DNA of 64,000 nucleotides from Altibacter sp. HG106 (GCF_028561755.1 NZ_JAQQTD010000004.1:62001-126000), one strand, 5' to 3'. Positions 54,045 to 63,324 are shown, counted from the first letter of the stretch. Program-made: numbers and translations. Notes: generated by a model not told the origin, from the letters alone.

Positions 54045-54653
54045 ATGTTCAGCGACAAAGCCAATGCTATTTTTCAAGAAGTCATTACTACCTATCATAT
54101 CAAAGATGCGGTAGATCAACCCTTTGAAAACCCCTACGATAAGAACGATGCGCTGATCGAGCATTTGTTGTATCGAAAATGTTGGATCGATACGGTACAA
54201 TGGCATTACGAAGATATTATTCGAGACCCTCAGATCAACCCTGAAGATGCCTTGGTGCTCAAACGAAAGATCGATGCATCCAATCAAGATCGCACTGATA
54301 CGGTAGAATACATAGACAGTTACTTTCTCCAAAAATTTGAAGGTGTAGAAGTTCAGGATGGTGCGACCATCAATACCGAGAGTCCGGCCTGGGGCATCGA
54401 CCGCTTGTCTATTCTAGCGCTGAAAATTTACCATATGAATGAAGAGGCTACACGCGCCGATGCTTCTCAAGAACATCAGATGGCGTGCAAAGCTAAATTG
54501 GATGTCTTGTTGGAACAACGCGTTGATCTGAGTGCCGCTATCAATCAATTGTTAGACGATATCGCGCATGGCAGAAAGTACATGAAAGTCTATAAACAGA
54601 TGAAAATGTACAATGATGACGAACTAAATCCGGTGCTGCGAAATACCAAATAA
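54045..54653 (+). CDS. DUF4254 domain-containing protein
   Basis: A 202-aa soluble, mostly helical protein matching DUF4254. It has characteristic stretches DNPYDKNDALIEHLLYRKCWIDTVQWHYEDIIR (key part: HLLYRKCWIDTVQWHYED), RKIDASNQDRTDTVEYID and WGIDRLSILALKIYHM. Function unknown. It is followed by a family 9 glycosyltransferase 19 nt downstream, a pairing I recall from other Bacteroidota, so a role in lipooligosaccharide or related glycan assembly is possible. Confidence 0.82.
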   Translation: MFSDKANAIFQEVITTYHIKDAVDQPFENPYDKNDALIEHLLYRKCWIDTVQWHYEDIIRDPQINPEDALVLKRKIDASNQDRTDTVEYIDSYFLQKFEGVEVQDGATINTESPAWGIDRLSILALKIYHMNEEATRADASQEHQMACKAKLDVLLEQRVDLSAAINQLLDDIAHGRKYMKVYKQMKMYNDDELNPVLRNTK

Positions 54654-54672
54654 TTGCAACGTATTGAATCGC

Positions 54673-55707
54673 ATGGAAGCTCCTACGCACGTCTTATGTA
54701 TTCGATTATCGGCATTGGGCGATGTTGCCATGACCATTCCAGTATTTCGGGCATTGGCTGCTACGTATCCCAAGCTATCCATTACCGTAGTTTCTAAGAA
54801 ATTCTTTGCTCCACTGATCGATGAAATCCCAGGTGCCAGTTTTCTGGCGGCAGATGTGAAGGGTGCCCATAAAGGAGTACGCGGACTCATAACATTGGCT
54901 TCGGAAGCAAAATCGCTCCAGATCGATGCCGTTGCCGATTTGCACAATGTACTCCGCTCCAAAGTAGTAAGCGGAACGCTACAACTTCAAGGGATTCGTG
55001 TTTCAAGAATAGAGAAGGGGCGCGCAGAAAAACGCGCGATGTTGGAAGCGAATGGCAAGCCAATTAAACCGCTCACCTCCATGCACCAGCGATATGCGGA
55101 GGTCTTTGGAAACCTCGGATTGCCGGTTGACTTGAACGAGGTGAAACTTCCGAAGCCAAAAGCCCTAACGCCAGAACTGCACGAATTAATAGGAATTCAC
55201 ACCAAAAAATGTATTGGGATCGCACCCTTTGCTGCACATCGTGGAAAAATGTATCCGGAAGCGCAGATGGAAGCTGTAATCGCTACTCTATCGGAAAGGG
55301 ATCAATACCAGCTCTTTTTGTTTGGGGGAGGCGCAGCAGAAGAAAAAAAATTAAAGGCTTGGGCGGAGCGCTATTCAAACACCACCAACATGGCCGGGAG
55401 ACTTCTGTTTTCAGAAGAGTTGAAGCTGATCTCAAATCTCGATCTGATGGTTTCCATGGATAGTGGAAATGGACACCTTGCGGCCCTATACGGAGTTCCG
55501 GTGCTTACCTTGTGGGGCGTTACGCATCCGTATCTGGGCTTTCGACCCTTTGGGCAGCCCAATGCCCATCAATTGGTATCCAATCGGAAAAAATACCCAC
55601 GAATACCCACCTCGGTGTATGGCAATAAAGTTCCCCGGGGCTACGAAAACGTCATGGAAAGTATTGCTGTTGAATTAGTGGTTCAAAAAATTGCGGAACT
55701 CGCTTAG
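54673..55707 (+). CDS. Glycosyltransferase family 9 (heptosyltransferase-like)
   Basis: A 344-aa GT-B enzyme of the ADP-heptose:LPS heptosyltransferase type. Seen: VLCIRLSALGDVAMTIPVFRAL at the N-terminus, the central IGIAPFAAHRGKMYPE, LFLFGGGAAEEKKL, and MVSMDSGNGHLAALYGVPVLTLWGVTHP near the C-terminus (key part: DSGNGHLAA). An upstream in-frame TTG gives a possible 3-residue longer start. It probably adds a core sugar. Confidence 0.9.
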   Translation: MEAPTHVLCIRLSALGDVAMTIPVFRALAATYPKLSITVVSKKFFAPLIDEIPGASFLAADVKGAHKGVRGLITLASEAKSLQIDAVADLHNVLRSKVVSGTLQLQGIRVSRIEKGRAEKRAMLEANGKPIKPLTSMHQRYAEVFGNLGLPVDLNEVKLPKPKALTPELHELIGIHTKKCIGIAPFAAHRGKMYPEAQMEAVIATLSERDQYQLFLFGGGAAEEKKLKAWAERYSNTTNMAGRLLFSEELKLISNLDLMVSMDSGNGHLAALYGVPVLTLWGVTHPYLGFRPFGQPNAHQLVSNRKKYPRIPTSVYGNKVPRGYENVMESIAVELVVQKIAELA

Positions 55708-55718
55708 ATTCCTATGCG

Positions 55719-56768
55719 TTATATGTCATCATAATCCACCGTGATGGTTGGTGTGGTGGGGTGCGACTGGCAGGTTAGAATATACCCTTCCGCAAGCTCG
55801 TCATCGGTGAGAATTTGATTTTTTCGCATTTCTACCTTTCCTTCGGTGATGCGGGCTATACAAGTGCTGCAAATCCCTCCCTGACAACTGTAAGGTGGAT
55901 CCATCCCTGCGTCAATCGCCGCCTGTAGTACCGAATTCTCCTGTTCCATACGGAAGGTCTCTGTTACATCATCCAGGGTAAGGGTTACCTGTGTGGAGCC
56001 ATCATGTGTTTCGGTGAGGGCCCCTTCTTCTGAAGTGGTAAAAAGTTCAAACCGAATAAACTTCTCGTTCACTCCGTGTTCCTTCAGAGTAGAAGATACC
56101 TCATCGATCATGGGTTCGGGACCGCAGAGATAATAGGTGGAGAAGTCGAAATCCTCATACTTGTTCTTCAGAAAATAATTCACTCTAGAACGATCAATTC
56201 TTCCGAAGAGCGCATCATCGTCTTGCATTCTACTAAGCACATAGTGCAAATGAAATCGTTCTGGGAATCGCTCCTGAAGCGTATGCAATTCGTCTGCAAA
56301 CATAGCCTCCTGAAAGGTCTGATTTCCGTAGACCAACAACACTTTCGTCGCCTCAGAGGCTTCAAGTGCCGTAGTAACTATCGATAAGATAGGCGTGATC
56401 CCACTTCCGGCGGCAAAGGCGGCAATATTGCCTTCAGCATTTTTAGCGTCCAAGGTAAACGTTCCTTCCGGTGGCATCACCTCCAGGGTGTCTCCCGCTT
56501 TTAACTTCGTATTCGCAAAAATGGAAAAAGACCCGTCGGTAACCTTTTTCACACCCACACGAAGCACCTCACTGTCTGGGGTAGAGCAAATGGAATAAGC
56601 GCGGCGTAATTCAGTGCCGTCTGCCGTGCGATGTTTAATGGTTATATATTGCCCGGCCTCAAACTGAAACGCATGCCGCAAAGCGTCTGGAATCTTGAAG
56701 GTAAGACACACAGCATTTGGAGTTTCTTTGGTTACTTCAGAAAGTGTAAGAGAATGAAAACGGTTCAT
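55719..56768 (-). CDS. PaaE-like flavin/2Fe-2S oxidoreductase
   Basis: A 349-aa electron-transfer protein. The N-terminal ferredoxin-reductase FAD domain has RRAYSICSTPDSEVLRVGVKKV (RxYS motif) and an NAD(P) domain with FAAGSGITPILSIV. A plant-type 2Fe-2S domain has C-x4-C-x2-C in YSCQGGICSTC plus a distant Cys in YILTCQSHP. This matches PaaE. The other paa genes are absent here, so the electron acceptor is unknown. The start follows a -7 box and avoids an upstream in-frame ATG. Confidence 0.9.
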   Translation of the reverse strand: MNRFHSLTLSEVTKETPNAVCLTFKIPDALRHAFQFEAGQYITIKHRTADGTELRRAYSICSTPDSEVLRVGVKKVTDGSFSIFANTKLKAGDTLEVMPPEGTFTLDAKNAEGNIAAFAAGSGITPILSIVTTALEASEATKVLLVYGNQTFQEAMFADELHTLQERFPERFHLHYVLSRMQDDDALFGRIDRSRVNYFLKNKYEDFDFSTYYLCGPEPMIDEVSSTLKEHGVNEKFIRFELFTTSEEGALTETHDGSTQVTLTLDDVTETFRMEQENSVLQAAIDAGMDPPYSCQGGICSTCIARITEGKVEMRKNQILTDDELAEGYILTCQSHPTTPTITVDYDDI

Positions 56769-56782
56769 TTCGCAAGTTTCCG

Positions 56783-56790
56783 CAAAAATA
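56783..56790 (-). promoter_or_regulatory. -7 box for the PaaE-like gene
   Basis: Minus-strand TATTTTTG, 14 nt before the chosen ATG, which supports it over the upstream in-frame ATG. Confidence 0.5.
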
Positions 56791-56984
56791 AGAACCGAAA
56801 CACCATTGAGCGCCATCGGGACGCTAAAATTTTCAAAAATTTAAAGCGGGCAACGCGCCCCAATCCTTTAAAATTCCGAAGCGATCCCTTCCCTATCTCA
56901 AAAAGAACCGTATTTTTACACTCCCTTTGATGGGTTCACATACTAAATAAGAAGCTTTTAAGTTACAGTATCATAAACTATTCT

Positions 56985-59573
56985 ATGTTGAAAGGCTTAC
57001 ATCAATTTACCCTTCTTTTGCTCGCTGCACTCCTCCTGGTAGGCTGCTCTCGAAAGCGGAGCACGTTTCTGACGAGAAACTATCATGCGGTGACGGCAGA
57101 GTACAATACCCTCTATAACGGCCAGAATGCTTTGGATGACGGTATGGAACAACGCGCCTTGTCGTACCGTGATAATTATTGGGAAATTCTTCCAATTGAA
57201 CGGTTCAAGCAGGAAGAGATCCTGCGAAGAGGGAAGCCGGGAAATCAAAACAATGAGGACCCTAATTTCGATCGGGCCGAGGAAAAGGCAGCAAAGGCCA
57301 TTCAGAAGCACAGTATTTATGTGGACGGAAAAGAGCACAATCCACAGATCGACGAAGCGTATATGATGCTAGGGAAAGCGCGCTACTATGAAAAGCGCTT
57401 TGTGCCTGCCCTGGACGCGTTTAACTTCATCCTCAACCGATATCCTACGAGCAATAACATTACCCAGGCGAAGGTCTGGAAGGCCAAGTCGAATATTCGC
57501 CTCAATAATGAGGAGGTGGCGCTAGAGAATTTATTGGAAGCCCTGGAAGAGGTGGAAGATGGCGATATTGAAATGGAAGAAGATGATTTTGCCGATGTCA
57601 ATGCCATTGTAGCACAGGCGTACATAAACTTAGACACCCTGGAAGCTGCTTTGCCCTATATGAAGGTCGCTTCGGAAACCGTTAAGAACAATGAACTCAA
57701 GGGACGCTATGCGTTTATCAAGGGACAACTGTACAACCGCCTCGGCTTTAAGGACAGTGCTAACATCGCGTTTGATGAAGTCATCGAATTGAATCGGAAA
57801 TCCCCCAGGATTTATATGATCAATGCCTATATCGAAAAGGCACGAAATTTTGATTACGATGCGGGCGACCAAATGGCATTTTTAGAATTGCTTCGTGAGT
57901 TAGAGGAAAACCGCGAAAACAGACCGTTCCTGGATCGAATCTACAATCAAATGGGCGAGTACTATCGCAATACTGCCGATACTGATTCTGCCAAGATCTA
58001 TTACAATATGTCGATTCAAAAATTCAATGAGGATCGCATTCTTCAATCGGTAAACTACAGCACACTGGCGGAAATGAATTTTGACGCGGCCGAGTATAAA
58101 GCTGCGGGCGCTTATTACGACAGCACCTTAACGTTCTTAGAAGAAAATACCCGTCGTTGGCGTCGCATTACTAAAAAGCGCGAGAACCTCGATGATGTTA
58201 TTAAATACGAAGATATCGCTACGCTTAATGACTCGATCTTGAAGTTCGCAGCCATGAGCGAAGCCGAACAGCTGGCATATTTTACAGAGTATACAAACAA
58301 ATTGCGCGCGAAGGCGATTGAAGATTCTTTGGCACAGGCCAAAAAGGAGGCTGAAATTGCCAATAAGGAATTTTTTCAGAAGTCTTCTTCCAAAGGAGGC
58401 CCAAACAATGGAACCTTTTATTTCTACAGCTCCACAACGGTCGCTTACGGAAAGCAGGAATTTAAAACGCGCTGGGGGTCGCGAGAAAATGAAGACTGGT
58501 GGCGTTTAAGCAGCAAGGCGGCTGATGTTAAGGGCGATGTGGTAGAGGCCGAAAAGATAGAAGTGGCGACGCAGCAAGAGCTTTTCGATCCACAGTTTTA
58601 TATCGATCAAATTCCAACCGATCAAAAAGTAATCGACAGTCTTACCAAAGATCGCGATTTTGCGTATTACCAACTAGGCTCCATCTATCAGGTTAAGTTC
58701 AAAGAAAATCAATTGGCAGCAGACCGACTAGAAACCTTATTGAGCTACAATCCTGAAGAGCGTTTGGTACTTCCGTCCAAGTATAATTTGTACAAGATCT
58801 ATGTAGAATTGGAGAATGAAGCGCTGGCGGAAAAATACAAAAACGACATCATCGCGAATCACCCAGATTCGCGCTACGCGGAAATTTTGTTGAATCCCGA
58901 AACCTTATTGTCTACCGACGAATCGAGTCCGGAGTACCGCTACACCGAACTGTACAAAGAGTTTGAAGCGCAACAGTATCAAGAGGTAATCGACAAAAGT
59001 GACGACTATATTACACGTTTTAACGGGGATGCTATTGTGCCGAAGTTCGAATTGTTAAAAGCGACCGCGCTTGCGCGACAAAAGGGGTTCAAAGCGTATA
59101 AGGAAGGGCTAAATTACGTGGCGCTTACCTACCCCAATTCAGAAGCTGGAAAAGAAGCGCAGGACATTTACACTAATGTGCTGCCAACCCTAGAGAGCAG
59201 TGAGTTTGTACCCGAGGAAGCCGCTACAAAATGGAAAACCGTATATCCGTTTCCTGTAGAAGAGCGAGAAAAGGCAGAAGCATTGGCCACCAAGCTTAAA
59301 GAAGCGGTCGCGCAATACAACTATTACAACATGAATGTTTCGGTAGATTATTACACTCCAGAAACCGTATTCGTGGTGTTGCACGGCTTAAACACTAAAG
59401 GAGGCGCCCGCAATGTAGCGGATGGCTTTTCAGAGAATAAAACATTTAAAATCAAGGACGCACATTTTCAAATCGCGTCGGCCAATTATAAAATTGTTCA
59501 AATACACAAAAATCTTAACGACTACCTAAATAGTGACTCGACTTTAGAAAAGGAAACGAATCCCCAAAAATAA
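56985..59573 (+). CDS. sprE: TPR lipoprotein SprE/PorW (type IX secretion/gliding)
   Basis: An 862-aa lipoprotein: signal peptide ending LLVG-C with lipobox Cys21. The mature N-terminus (FLTRNYHAVTAEYNTLYNGQNALDDG) and DNYWEILPIERF match SprE/PorW. Many TPR-like helical repeats (for example IDEAYMMLGKARYYEKRFVPALDAFNFILNRYP) follow to about residue 660, then a C-terminal domain. It is periplasmic and links T9SS machinery components; it is needed for gliding and secretion in relatives. Other T9SS genes are not in this window. Confidence 0.85.
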   Translation: MLKGLHQFTLLLLAALLLVGCSRKRSTFLTRNYHAVTAEYNTLYNGQNALDDGMEQRALSYRDNYWEILPIERFKQEEILRRGKPGNQNNEDPNFDRAEEKAAKAIQKHSIYVDGKEHNPQIDEAYMMLGKARYYEKRFVPALDAFNFILNRYPTSNNITQAKVWKAKSNIRLNNEEVALENLLEALEEVEDGDIEMEEDDFADVNAIVAQAYINLDTLEAALPYMKVASETVKNNELKGRYAFIKGQLYNRLGFKDSANIAFDEVIELNRKSPRIYMINAYIEKARNFDYDAGDQMAFLELLRELEENRENRPFLDRIYNQMGEYYRNTADTDSAKIYYNMSIQKFNEDRILQSVNYSTLAEMNFDAAEYKAAGAYYDSTLTFLEENTRRWRRITKKRENLDDVIKYEDIATLNDSILKFAAMSEAEQLAYFTEYTNKLRAKAIEDSLAQAKKEAEIANKEFFQKSSSKGGPNNGTFYFYSSTTVAYGKQEFKTRWGSRENEDWWRLSSKAADVKGDVVEAEKIEVATQQELFDPQFYIDQIPTDQKVIDSLTKDRDFAYYQLGSIYQVKFKENQLAADRLETLLSYNPEERLVLPSKYNLYKIYVELENEALAEKYKNDIIANHPDSRYAEILLNPETLLSTDESSPEYRYTELYKEFEAQQYQEVIDKSDDYITRFNGDAIVPKFELLKATALARQKGFKAYKEGLNYVALTYPNSEAGKEAQDIYTNVLPTLESSEFVPEEAATKWKTVYPFPVEEREKAEALATKLKEAVAQYNYYNMNVSVDYYTPETVFVVLHGLNTKGGARNVADGFSENKTFKIKDAHFQIASANYKIVQIHKNLNDYLNSDSTLEKETNPQK

Positions 59574-59578
59574 GAAGC

Positions 59579-60046
59579 ATGTTTTCAGATAAAAAAGACA
59601 AAAACACTATGGAACCCACATCAGGTCAAAACAGAATTAATGAAGGAACTCATTTAAAAGGCGATGTACAATCGCAAGGGTTCTTCAGAATCGACGGATC
59701 CATCGAAGGCAATATTAGCACGCCCTCGAAGGTAGTTTTAGGAAAAAGTGGAAAAATTACCGGAACGCTCACCTGCAAGGATGCCGACATTGAAGGCGCT
59801 TTTGACGGTAATTTGGATGTTTCGGGAACCCTCTCCCTGAAGGCTACTGCAACTATCAAAGGCGAGGTTGTGGTTGGTAAATTGGCCGTAGAGCCAGGCG
59901 CTACATTTAACGCTACTTGCAGGATGAAAGGCTCAAAGTCTGATGCATCCAGCAACACTGAAGCGATTGAGAAAGAAGCTGCTAAGGGGAATCACCCATA
60001 CGACCGGCAACAACGCTTGAAGAAGTCGGCCGAACCCCTAAAATAA
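59579..60046 (+). CDS. Bactofilin-family polymer-forming protein
   Basis: A 155-aa protein of the bactofilin family: a beta-helical core with EGTHLKGDVQSQGFFRIDGSIEGNI, then ILLGKSGKI-type repeats (VVLGKSGKITGTLTCKDADIEGAFDGNLDVSGTLSLKATATIKGEV, shown here only in part), and a charged Lys-rich tail. It forms filaments at the membrane. It overlaps the atpZ-like start by one base. A second Met ten codons in is possible (MEPTSGQN). Confidence 0.88.
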   Translation: MFSDKKDKNTMEPTSGQNRINEGTHLKGDVQSQGFFRIDGSIEGNISTPSKVVLGKSGKITGTLTCKDADIEGAFDGNLDVSGTLSLKATATIKGEVVVGKLAVEPGATFNATCRMKGSKSDASSNTEAIEKEAAKGNHPYDRQQRLKKSAEPLK

Positions 60047-60264
60047 TGGCACCCAAAGGCAACAACGGATTAAAACGTTGGGCGGTACTTTCGGCCATAG
60101 CCATTGAAATGGGCGTCATCATCTATCTCTTTGTTCAGCTAGGCAAATGGTTGGACGCATCCTACAACGCCGGAGGCAAGCTTTTTTTAATCATTTGTAC
60201 GCTCGTTGGAGTAGGCATTTCCTTATTTCTTGTTGTCAAACAAACAACCAAGCTCAATTCGTAA
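60046..60264 (+). CDS. AtpZ/AtpI family protein
   Basis: A 72-aa membrane protein with two TM helices (about residues 10-30 and 40-62). LKRWAVLSAIAIEMGVIIYLFVQLGKWLD (key part: AIEMGVIIYLFVQLGKWLD) fits AtpZ. AtpZ/AtpI proteins help assemble the c-ring or carry Mg2+ in other bacteria. It shares its first base with the bactofilin stop and is adjacent to the next small gene, at the head of the atp group. Confidence 0.85.
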   Translation: MAPKGNNGLKRWAVLSAIAIEMGVIIYLFVQLGKWLDASYNAGGKLFLIICTLVGVGISLFLVVKQTTKLNS

Positions 60265-60681
60265 ATGGAAAGCAGCGTACGTTTTTTAGGGTTGATGGCG
60301 GCAGTTTTATTAGTCGTTTTTGGATTGCATCTAGCCATACTGTACGCAATGGATTTCCCGCTGTTTTCAGACGAAATTGTACTAAGTTATGTAGTGAACT
60401 ACGCGTTGGCCGCCCTGATTTTTTTAATCATTCAACGAACCCTTGGCTCCAAAGCCTCCTATGCCGGGTTTATTTTTATGTTGGGAAGCGGACTTAAATT
60501 TCTGTTGTTCTTCTTGGTTTTCTATCCGAAATATCAAGCTGATGAGGTGATGGAAACCTCCGAGTTTACGGCTTTTTTCGTGCCGTATGGAACGTGTTTG
60601 ATCCTAGAAGTTTACTATCTCGCAAAACAGCTTAATAATCAGTCTTCTGAAAGCGCCCAATCCCCCCAAAAAAAACAATAA
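60265..60681 (+). CDS. DUF6168-like small membrane protein
   Basis: A 138-aa membrane protein with four TM helices (about residues 8-30, 42-62, 70-92, 95-118) and a short polar tail. It fits the AtpI-like gene found between AtpZ and AtpB in flavobacteria (DUF6168). No gap to the preceding stop. Probably an ATP synthase assembly accessory; the family name is a tentative match. Confidence 0.7.
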   Translation: MESSVRFLGLMAAVLLVVFGLHLAILYAMDFPLFSDEIVLSYVVNYALAALIFLIIQRTLGSKASYAGFIFMLGSGLKFLLFFLVFYPKYQADEVMETSEFTAFFVPYGTCLILEVYYLAKQLNNQSSESAQSPQKKQ

Positions 60682-60690
60682 AATTTGTTT

Positions 60691-60719
60691 TTTGTTTCTA
60701 AGGAATAACCGTATTTTTG
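60691..60719 (+). promoter_or_regulatory. Promoter for atpB
   Basis: TTTG, a 17-nt spacer, then TATTTTTG. Both elements agree with the Bacteroidota promoter pattern and lie 36 nt before the preferred atpB ATG. Confidence 0.7.
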
Positions 60720-60754
60720 CACCGATTTTTAAGGGCACTATCATTATACTCGGT

Positions 60755-61894
60755 ATGCAAAAAAAAGGAATGAAAGGATTATTCGCACTATTGCTTCTTG
60801 CTTTGTCTGTTTCTAACACATTTGCAGGAGCCCCTTCTCAAGAAGGAAATAGCAAAGAAGATACCAAGGCAGAGATCAAAGAATACATTGATCATCACTT
60901 ACAAGATTCTCATGATTTTAATTTATATGCATACACCGGAGAAGACGGAGAAACGCACCATGTAGGATTTCCATTGCCGGTAATCTTATGGGATGATGGC
61001 ATTCAATTCTTTATGTCTTCAGCATTTCATCACGGAGAAGAAGTGGTGGAATCGAACGGAAATTACTACCGACTTTACCACAGCAAAATTTACAAAACGG
61101 ACGCGGAAGGTACCTTGACCTACGATGCCGATCATGGAGATCACCCTACGAATGTACGGCCGTTAGACCTCTCCATTACGAAAAGTGTGGTGATGATGCT
61201 GGTGACGGGAATTCTTTTGATTTTACTCTTCAGAGGATTGGCGAAAAGCTATCAAAAAAATGAAGGTATCGCACGTGGTATTGGTCGCTTTTTTGAGCCT
61301 ATCGTGATCTACATTCGCGACGATATTGCGATCGCAAACATCGGCGAGCAGAAGTATAAGCGCTACATGCCGTTTCTACTTACTACCTTTTTCTTTATTT
61401 GGTTCTTGAACATGTTTGGGTTGACCCCCCTTGGAGTAAACGTTACCGGAAACATTGCGGTGACTACGGCCTTAGCGGTATTGGTGTTCTTGCTAACGAA
61501 CTTTACCGGAACCAAAGATTACTGGAAACACATTTTCGATCCATTAGGCGACGGAATGCCTTGGATCGGTAAGATCTTTATTTATATCATCCTTGTTCCT
61601 ATTGAAATTTTAGGAATGTTTATCAAGCCTTTTGCGCTGCTTATTCGTTTGTACGCAAACATGACGGCGGGTCACGTAGTATTGATGAGCTTGATAGGAT
61701 TGATTTTTATTTTTAAAAGCTGGATCGGCGGACCTTTATCGTTCGGCCTTTCTTTCGCGATCTCACTTATTGAAGTGTTGGTGGCATTATTACAGGCGTA
61801 CATCTTTACGATGTTAGCCGCGTTGTATTTTGGATTTGCTAGCGAGACCCATGACCATGCTGAAGAGCACGACGGAGAAATACAGCATTTATAA
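60755..61894 (+). CDS. atpB: F-type ATP synthase subunit a
   Basis: The proton-channel subunit of F0, 379 aa by the chosen start. An unusual N-terminal signal peptide (MQKKGMKGLFALLLLALSVSNTFA) and a periplasmic region of about 100 residues (DHHLQDSHDFNLYAYTGEDGETHHVGFPL, key parts HHL and HVGFPLP) are followed by six TM helices. The channel Arg is in ALLIRLYANMTAGHVV. Such extended N-termini are known in Bacteroidota. The ATG five codons downstream (MKGLFA) is also possible; a longer in-frame start would lie in the promoter. Confidence 0.93.
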   Translation: MQKKGMKGLFALLLLALSVSNTFAGAPSQEGNSKEDTKAEIKEYIDHHLQDSHDFNLYAYTGEDGETHHVGFPLPVILWDDGIQFFMSSAFHHGEEVVESNGNYYRLYHSKIYKTDAEGTLTYDADHGDHPTNVRPLDLSITKSVVMMLVTGILLILLFRGLAKSYQKNEGIARGIGRFFEPIVIYIRDDIAIANIGEQKYKRYMPFLLTTFFFIWFLNMFGLTPLGVNVTGNIAVTTALAVLVFLLTNFTGTKDYWKHIFDPLGDGMPWIGKIFIYIILVPIEILGMFIKPFALLIRLYANMTAGHVVLMSLIGLIFIFKSWIGGPLSFGLSFAISLIEVLVALLQAYIFTMLAALYFGFASETHDHAEEHDGEIQHL

Positions 61895-62119
<225 letters not shown>

Positions 62120-62129
62120 CCTCCAACAC

Positions 62130-62168
62130 AAGCATGTCGCTGTAACGGTTGGTTACAGGGACATGCTT
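62130..62168 (+). other. Long hairpin between atpE and atpF
   Basis: AAGCATGTCGCTGTAAC and GTTACAGGGACATGCTT pair over 17 bp with a single G-G mismatch around a 5-nt loop. No T-run follows, so it is not a classical terminator. A stable 3' structure could protect or process the atpE message, which must be made in excess over atpF. Confidence 0.6.
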
Positions 62169-62223
62169 CTTAAAAGTTAAACACAAGTTTGTAGATAGGT
62201 GCGCAGCACCGAAATCATAAGAC

Positions 62224-62724
62224 ATGGAAAAATTAGTAAACGACTTTTCATTTGGCCTATTTATCTGGCAGATCATTTTGTTCTTGTTGTTGCTTTTCTT
62301 GCTTCGGAAGTTTGCATGGAAGCCCATCCTGAAAGCGGTTAATGATCGTGAAGAGGGCATAAAGAATGCCTTGGCTTCTGCGGAAGACGCGCGTCGTGAG
62401 ATGGAAAATCTCCAAGCCGATAATGAGAAGCTGTTGCAGGAAGCTCGGAACGAGCGTGACAGTATGTTGAAAGAAGCACGCGAGATCAAAGCGAAGATGA
62501 TCGCAGATGCCAAAGGAGAAGCACAGGAAGAAGCCAATAAGATGATCAAGCAGGCGCAAACCGCTATTGAAAGCGAAAAGAAGGCGGCTGTAGCCGACAT
62601 CAAAAAACAAGTGGCAGAGCTTTCCGTAGCAATCGCAGAAAAAGTAGTAGAAAAAGAGTTGGACTCCAAAGACAAGCAATTGAAATTGGTTGACAACATG
62701 TTGAATGACGCTACCTTAAACTAA
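62224..62724 (+). CDS. atpF: ATP synthase subunit b
   Basis: Stator subunit, 166 aa: a single N-terminal TM helix (about residues 11-28, IWQIILFLLLLFLLRKFAW), the WKPILKAVNDREEGI transition, then a long charged coiled coil (LQADNEKLLQEARNERD, EEANKMIKQAQTAIESEKKAA) and a C-terminal delta-binding helix. It fits b of the F-type enzyme. It precedes atpH by 4 nt. Confidence 0.95.
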   Translation: MEKLVNDFSFGLFIWQIILFLLLLFLLRKFAWKPILKAVNDREEGIKNALASAEDARREMENLQADNEKLLQEARNERDSMLKEAREIKAKMIADAKGEAQEEANKMIKQAQTAIESEKKAAVADIKKQVAELSVAIAEKVVEKELDSKDKQLKLVDNMLNDATLN

Positions 62725-62728
62725 TCCT

Positions 62729-63259
62729 ATGAGTAGAGCCGCCATACGTTACGCCAAAGCTGTCCTCCAGAAGGCCCAAGAATCACAACAAGAGAACTTG
62801 GTCTTTGGAGATATGCAGTCTATCGTTGGAACTTTGGAAAACAGCCGTGAGCTTAGAAATGTGTTACGAAGCCCAGTGATCAAAGCAGAAGATAAGAAAG
62901 AAGTCTTGCTTGCGATTTTTAAGGCTCAAAATGACACCAGCAAGCAATTGATCGAGCTGTTGGCAAAAAATCAACGGACTGATCTCTTAGGGAAAGTAGC
63001 GCAAAGCTACATCTCCTTGTACAATGAGTCTCAAGGCGTGAAAGTTGCTGAGGTGACCACAGCAATCCCTCTTTCCGAAGAAATGGAAACCAAGGTGCTG
63101 TCGAAAGTAAAGGAAATGACAGGAAGCGATCAGGTGACGCTTGAAAACACTATTGACGAGTCCATTATTGGAGGCTTCATCCTTCGGGTAGGAGACCTTC
63201 AGTACAATGCGAGCATTGCAAACAAATTGAATACAATTAAAAGAGAATTTATATCATAA
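62729..63259 (+). CDS. atpH: ATP synthase subunit delta
   Basis: Stator subunit linking b to the F1 head, 176 aa. It opens with AAIRYAKAVLQKAQESQQ and ends with the conserved ESIIGGFILRVGDLQYNASIANKLNTIKREF (key part: IIGGFILRVGD). It sits between atpF and atpA with a 65-nt gap before atpA that shows no further element. Confidence 0.95.
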   Translation: MSRAAIRYAKAVLQKAQESQQENLVFGDMQSIVGTLENSRELRNVLRSPVIKAEDKKEVLLAIFKAQNDTSKQLIELLAKNQRTDLLGKVAQSYISLYNESQGVKVAEVTTAIPLSEEMETKVLSKVKEMTGSDQVTLENTIDESIIGGFILRVGDLQYNASIANKLNTIKREFIS

Positions 63260-63324
63260 TGTAATTGTAAGAAGCTATAACTTCTTACTGAAAACCTTTG
63301 TAAAAAGGTATAAATTGAAATAAG

